The notes under the pieces were generated by a model. That model saw nothing but the letters and a program-made list of their open reading frames with translations. It made no database searches and was not told where the DNA came from. The position numbers and the translations under genes were made by a program. Shown here in pieces: positions 6,155 through 8,342 of a stretch of 8,342 nucleotides of DNA; position 1 is the first letter of the stretch; the number at the start of each line of letters is the position of its first letter. Source of the DNA: Caryophanales bacterium (lineage in GTDB: Bacteria > Bacillota_I > Bacilli_A > RF39 > UBA660); NCBI GenBank assembly GCA_016291895.1, contig JAEEZO010000022.1, forward strand, positions 1-8,342, in the 5' to 3' direction.

Positions 6155-6183
6155 AAGGTAAATTATTTTATAAGGAGGATAAT

Positions 6184-7680
6184 ATGGCCAAAGTATTACC
6201 AGATATTTCAAGAACTTTTAGCGAATTTTTATTGCTACCTAATTTAACCACAAAAGATTGTATACCCGAAAATGTCAATTTATCATCACCACTTGTTAAA
6301 TTTAAGAAAGGAGAAGAACCTAAAATCAAACTTAATGTCCCCTTTGTATCAGCAATCATGCAATCAGTTTCAGGAGATAGAATGGGAATTGCTCTAGCAA
6401 GAGAAGGAGGAGTAGCTTTCATCTATGGCTCACAAACAATAGAAGATCAAGCTCAAATGGTTTCTGTTGTTAAAAAGAATAAAGCCGGTTTTGTTGTAAG
6501 TGATTCTAATGTTAAAGTAGATACTACTTTAAGAGAAGTATTAGAGTTAACGGAAAAGACAGGACATTCTACTGTTATGATAACAAAAGATGGAACTGAT
6601 AATGGTAAATTATTAGGAATGGTTACCGACAAAGATTATCGAATTTCTCGTGATAATCTCGATGATCCAATTGGAAAGTTTATGACGAAAAGAGAAGACT
6701 TAGTTGTAGGATGTGAAGGAATAACTTTATCAGAAGCTAATGATTTAATTTGGGAACATAAAATAAGTTGTTTACCAATTGTTGATAAAAAAGATAATTT
6801 AAAATATTTAGTATTTAGAAAAGATTATGATGATCATAAGAATAATGCAAACTCTCTTCTAGATGATGAAAAACGTTATATTGTTGGAGCCGGAATTAAC
6901 ACAAGAGATTATAAAGAAAGAATCCCAGCTTTAATAAAAGCAGGAGTCGATGTTCTTTGTATCGATTCATCAGATGGATATTCTATTTGGCAAAAAGAAA
7001 CAATTGAATTTGTTCGTAAGAAATATGGAGATAGTGTTAAAATCGGTGCTGGAAATGTTGTTGATAAAGAAGGATTTAGATATTTAGCTGATGCTGGAGC
7101 TGACTTTATTAAAGTTGGTGTTGGTGGAGGTTCTATTTGTATTACAAGAGAAACTAAAGGAATTGGTCGTGGACAAGCTAGTGCTTTAATGGAAGTTTGT
7201 GAAGAACGTGATAAATACTTTAAAGAAACAGGTGTTTATATACCAGTTTGTTCAGATGGTGGAATTGTTCATGACTATCATATTACACTTGCCCTTGCTA
7301 TGGGAGCAGATTTTGTAATGATGGGAAGATACTTCGCGAGATTTGATGAAAGTCCAACAAAAATTGTTAAAAAGAATGGTTCATTCTATAAAGAATATTG
7401 GGGTGAAGGAAGTAATAGAGCCCGTAATTGGCAAAGATATGATCTTGGAGGAAATAAGAATAAATTAACTTTTGAAGAAGGAGTTGATTCTTATATTCCA
7501 TATGCAGGTAGCCTTAAAGAAAACTTAATGGTTACTATTGAAAAGATTAAATCAACAATGTGTAATTGTGGTTCAATTACGATTCCTGAATTACATAAAA
7601 AAGCAAGATTTACTTTAGTATCTAGTATTAGTATTAGAGAAGGTTCTGCTCATGATGTAATTCAAAAGGAAGTTGAATAA
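6184..7680 (+). CDS. guaB: IMP dehydrogenase, Tritrichomonas-like type
   Basis: A 498-residue enzyme oxidising IMP to XMP with NAD+, the committed step of guanine nucleotide synthesis, in the cytosol. The catalytic barrel is interrupted at about residues 100-220 by a pair of CBS domains. The catalytic Cys is C319 in [11 protein letters not shown]261 and D358 (SDGG) lie in the NAD and IMP sites; the mobile flap carries the Arg-Tyr dyad R418-Y419 in NWQRYD. Most bacterial enzymes have GPGSICTTR and a flap with GS.GAM; here the loop is [18 protein letters not shown] and the flap [17 protein letters not shown]. These match the enzyme of the protist Tritrichomonas foetus as I recall it, down to the same residue numbers (261, 319, 358, 418, 419). 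Ribosome site AAGGAGG (6172-6178) is five bases before the ATG. It is followed by guaA with a one-base overlap. Function is certain; the subtype is from recalled sequence. Confidence 0.95.
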   Translation: MAKVLPDISRTFSEFLLLPNLTTKDCIPENVNLSSPLVKFKKGEEPKIKLNVPFVSAIMQSVSGDRMGIALAREGGVAFIYGSQTIEDQAQMVSVVKKNKAGFVVSDSNVKVDTTLREVLELTEKTGHSTVMITKDGTDNGKLLGMVTDKDYRISRDNLDDPIGKFMTKREDLVVGCEGITLSEANDLIWEHKISCLPIVDKKDNLKYLVFRKDYDDHKNNANSLLDDEKRYIVGAGINTRDYKERIPALIKAGVDVLCIDSSDGYSIWQKETIEFVRKKYGDSVKIGAGNVVDKEGFRYLADAGADFIKVGVGGGSICITRETKGIGRGQASALMEVCEERDKYFKETGVYIPVCSDGGIVHDYHITLALAMGADFVMMGRYFARFDESPTKIVKKNGSFYKEYWGEGSNRARNWQRYDLGGNKNKLTFEEGVDSYIPYAGSLKENLMVTIEKIKSTMCNCGSITIPELHKKARFTLVSSISIREGSAHDVIQKEVE

Positions 7681-8342
7681 TGGAAGAAGTAATATTAATA
7701 TTAGATTTTGGTGGACAATATAATCAATTAATTGCAAGACGTGTTAGAGAACTTAATGTCTATTCAATGATTAAACCATTTAGTACTTCTATTGATGAAA
7801 TAAAAAAGATTAATCCCAAAGGAATAATTTTTACAGGAGGACCAAGTAGTATATATGAAAAAGATTCTCCTAAATGTGATAAAGAAATATTTGAACTAGG
7901 TATACCTATTTTAGGAATATGTTATGGTATGCAATTTATGGCTTATACTTTAGGAGGCAAAGTAGATAGAGCTGAAACTCGAGAATATGGAGAGATGAAA
8001 GTAAAGATTGATAATAATAGTACTCTATTTTCTTCACTTAATAAAACAAATGTTTGTCTAATGAGTCATACTGATTATGTATCAAAACTACCTAGTGGCT
8101 TTAAAAAGATAGCTAGTACCAATACTTGTAAAATAGCATCTATGGAAAACATTAGTGAAGGATTTTATGGAGTTCAATTTCATCCCGAAGTTAATCAAAC
8201 TGAAAATGGTTTAATAATAATTGATAATTTCATAAAAAAAGTTTGTAAATGTAAAAAATCTTGGAAGATGAATACTTTTACAAAAAATAAGATTGATGAA
8301 TTAAAAAATAAAATAGGTAATAAGAAAGTTTTATGTGCCTTA
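7680..8342 (+). CDS. guaA: GMP synthase (glutamine-hydrolysing), 3' end outside window
   Basis: The first 221 codons of GMP synthase, which aminates XMP to GMP using glutamine and ATP. The visible part is the class I glutamine amidotransferase domain: LDFGGQYNQLIARRVRE at the N-terminus, oxyanion strand GGPSS (53-57), nucleophile C81 in GICYGMQ, and the H168/E170 pair in FHPE. After about residue 200 the linker leads to KKVLCAL, where the sequence ends just before the expected SGGVDS ATP-pyrophosphatase loop. The frame is open to the last base, so truncation is by the window only. The ATG overlaps the guaB stop by one base (TAATG), with AAAGGA at 7665-7670, so expression is coupled to guaB. 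The two genes supply consecutive steps. Confidence 0.95.
   Translation, partial: MEEVILILDFGGQYNQLIARRVRELNVYSMIKPFSTSIDEIKKINPKGIIFTGGPSSIYEKDSPKCDKEIFELGIPILGICYGMQFMAYTLGGKVDRAETREYGEMKVKIDNNSTLFSSLNKTNVCLMSHTDYVSKLPSGFKKIASTNTCKIASMENISEGFYGVQFHPEVNQTENGLIIIDNFIKKVCKCKKSWKMNTFTKNKIDELKNKIGNKKVLCAL

Noticed and set aside
6100..6183. Guanine riboswitch before guaB
   Set aside because: The promoter leaves about 20 bases of leader, and no aptamer or terminator lies between it and the start codon.
6168..6422. Minus-strand reading frame of 84 codons
   Set aside because: It is antisense to the conserved start of guaB and runs through its ribosome site.

Overview
The window comes from a very AT-rich, low-GC Gram-positive-type bacterium. 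Every supported gene is on the + strand, with strong AGGAGG-type ribosome sites, TATAAT promoters (some with an extended TGN element), and short hairpin-plus-U-run terminators. Tryptophan is always TGG and one gene ends in TGA, so the standard bacterial code applies and not the Mycoplasma code. The best guess is an uncultured gut Bacillota close to the Mollicutes/RF39 branch of Bacilli. That placement is inference from composition and gene style, not from a marker gene.

Layout. (1) 11-1760: a promoter, a HipA-like kinase-fold protein (37-1284), an overlapping small protein resembling the HipA N-terminal subdomain (1262-1591), a 36-residue protein with nine cysteines (1628-1738), and a terminator. 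(2) 1775-4364: a single-gene unit with its own promoter and terminator. It encodes an 835-residue protein that joins a phage-type DNA polymerase (degenerate exonuclease, intact palm motifs) to a C-terminal HAD phosphatase. (3) 4380-6117: a promoter, a His-rich 20-residue leader peptide, a nested set of mutually exclusive RNA hairpins ending in a terminator, then a DapF-fold amino-acid racemase that most resembles histidine racemases (CntK/HisR type), and a VanX-like M15 D,D-dipeptidase. (4) 6126 to the end: a promoter, IMP dehydrogenase (guaB) of the unusual Tritrichomonas-like type, and guaA overlapping it by one base and cut by the window edge.

How the genes work together. guaB-guaA is the two-step IMP to XMP to GMP pathway. 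The racemase and dipeptidase form a D-amino-acid operon, and its leader points to histidine as the sensed amino acid and probably the substrate. The HipA-like pair looks like a split kinase/partner module related to HipBST toxin-antitoxin systems but in a different gene order. The polymerase-HAD fusion stands alone and has no function I can assign beyond its domains. The most notable items are the polymerase-HAD fusion and the His-leader attenuator in front of a histidine-racemase-like gene.
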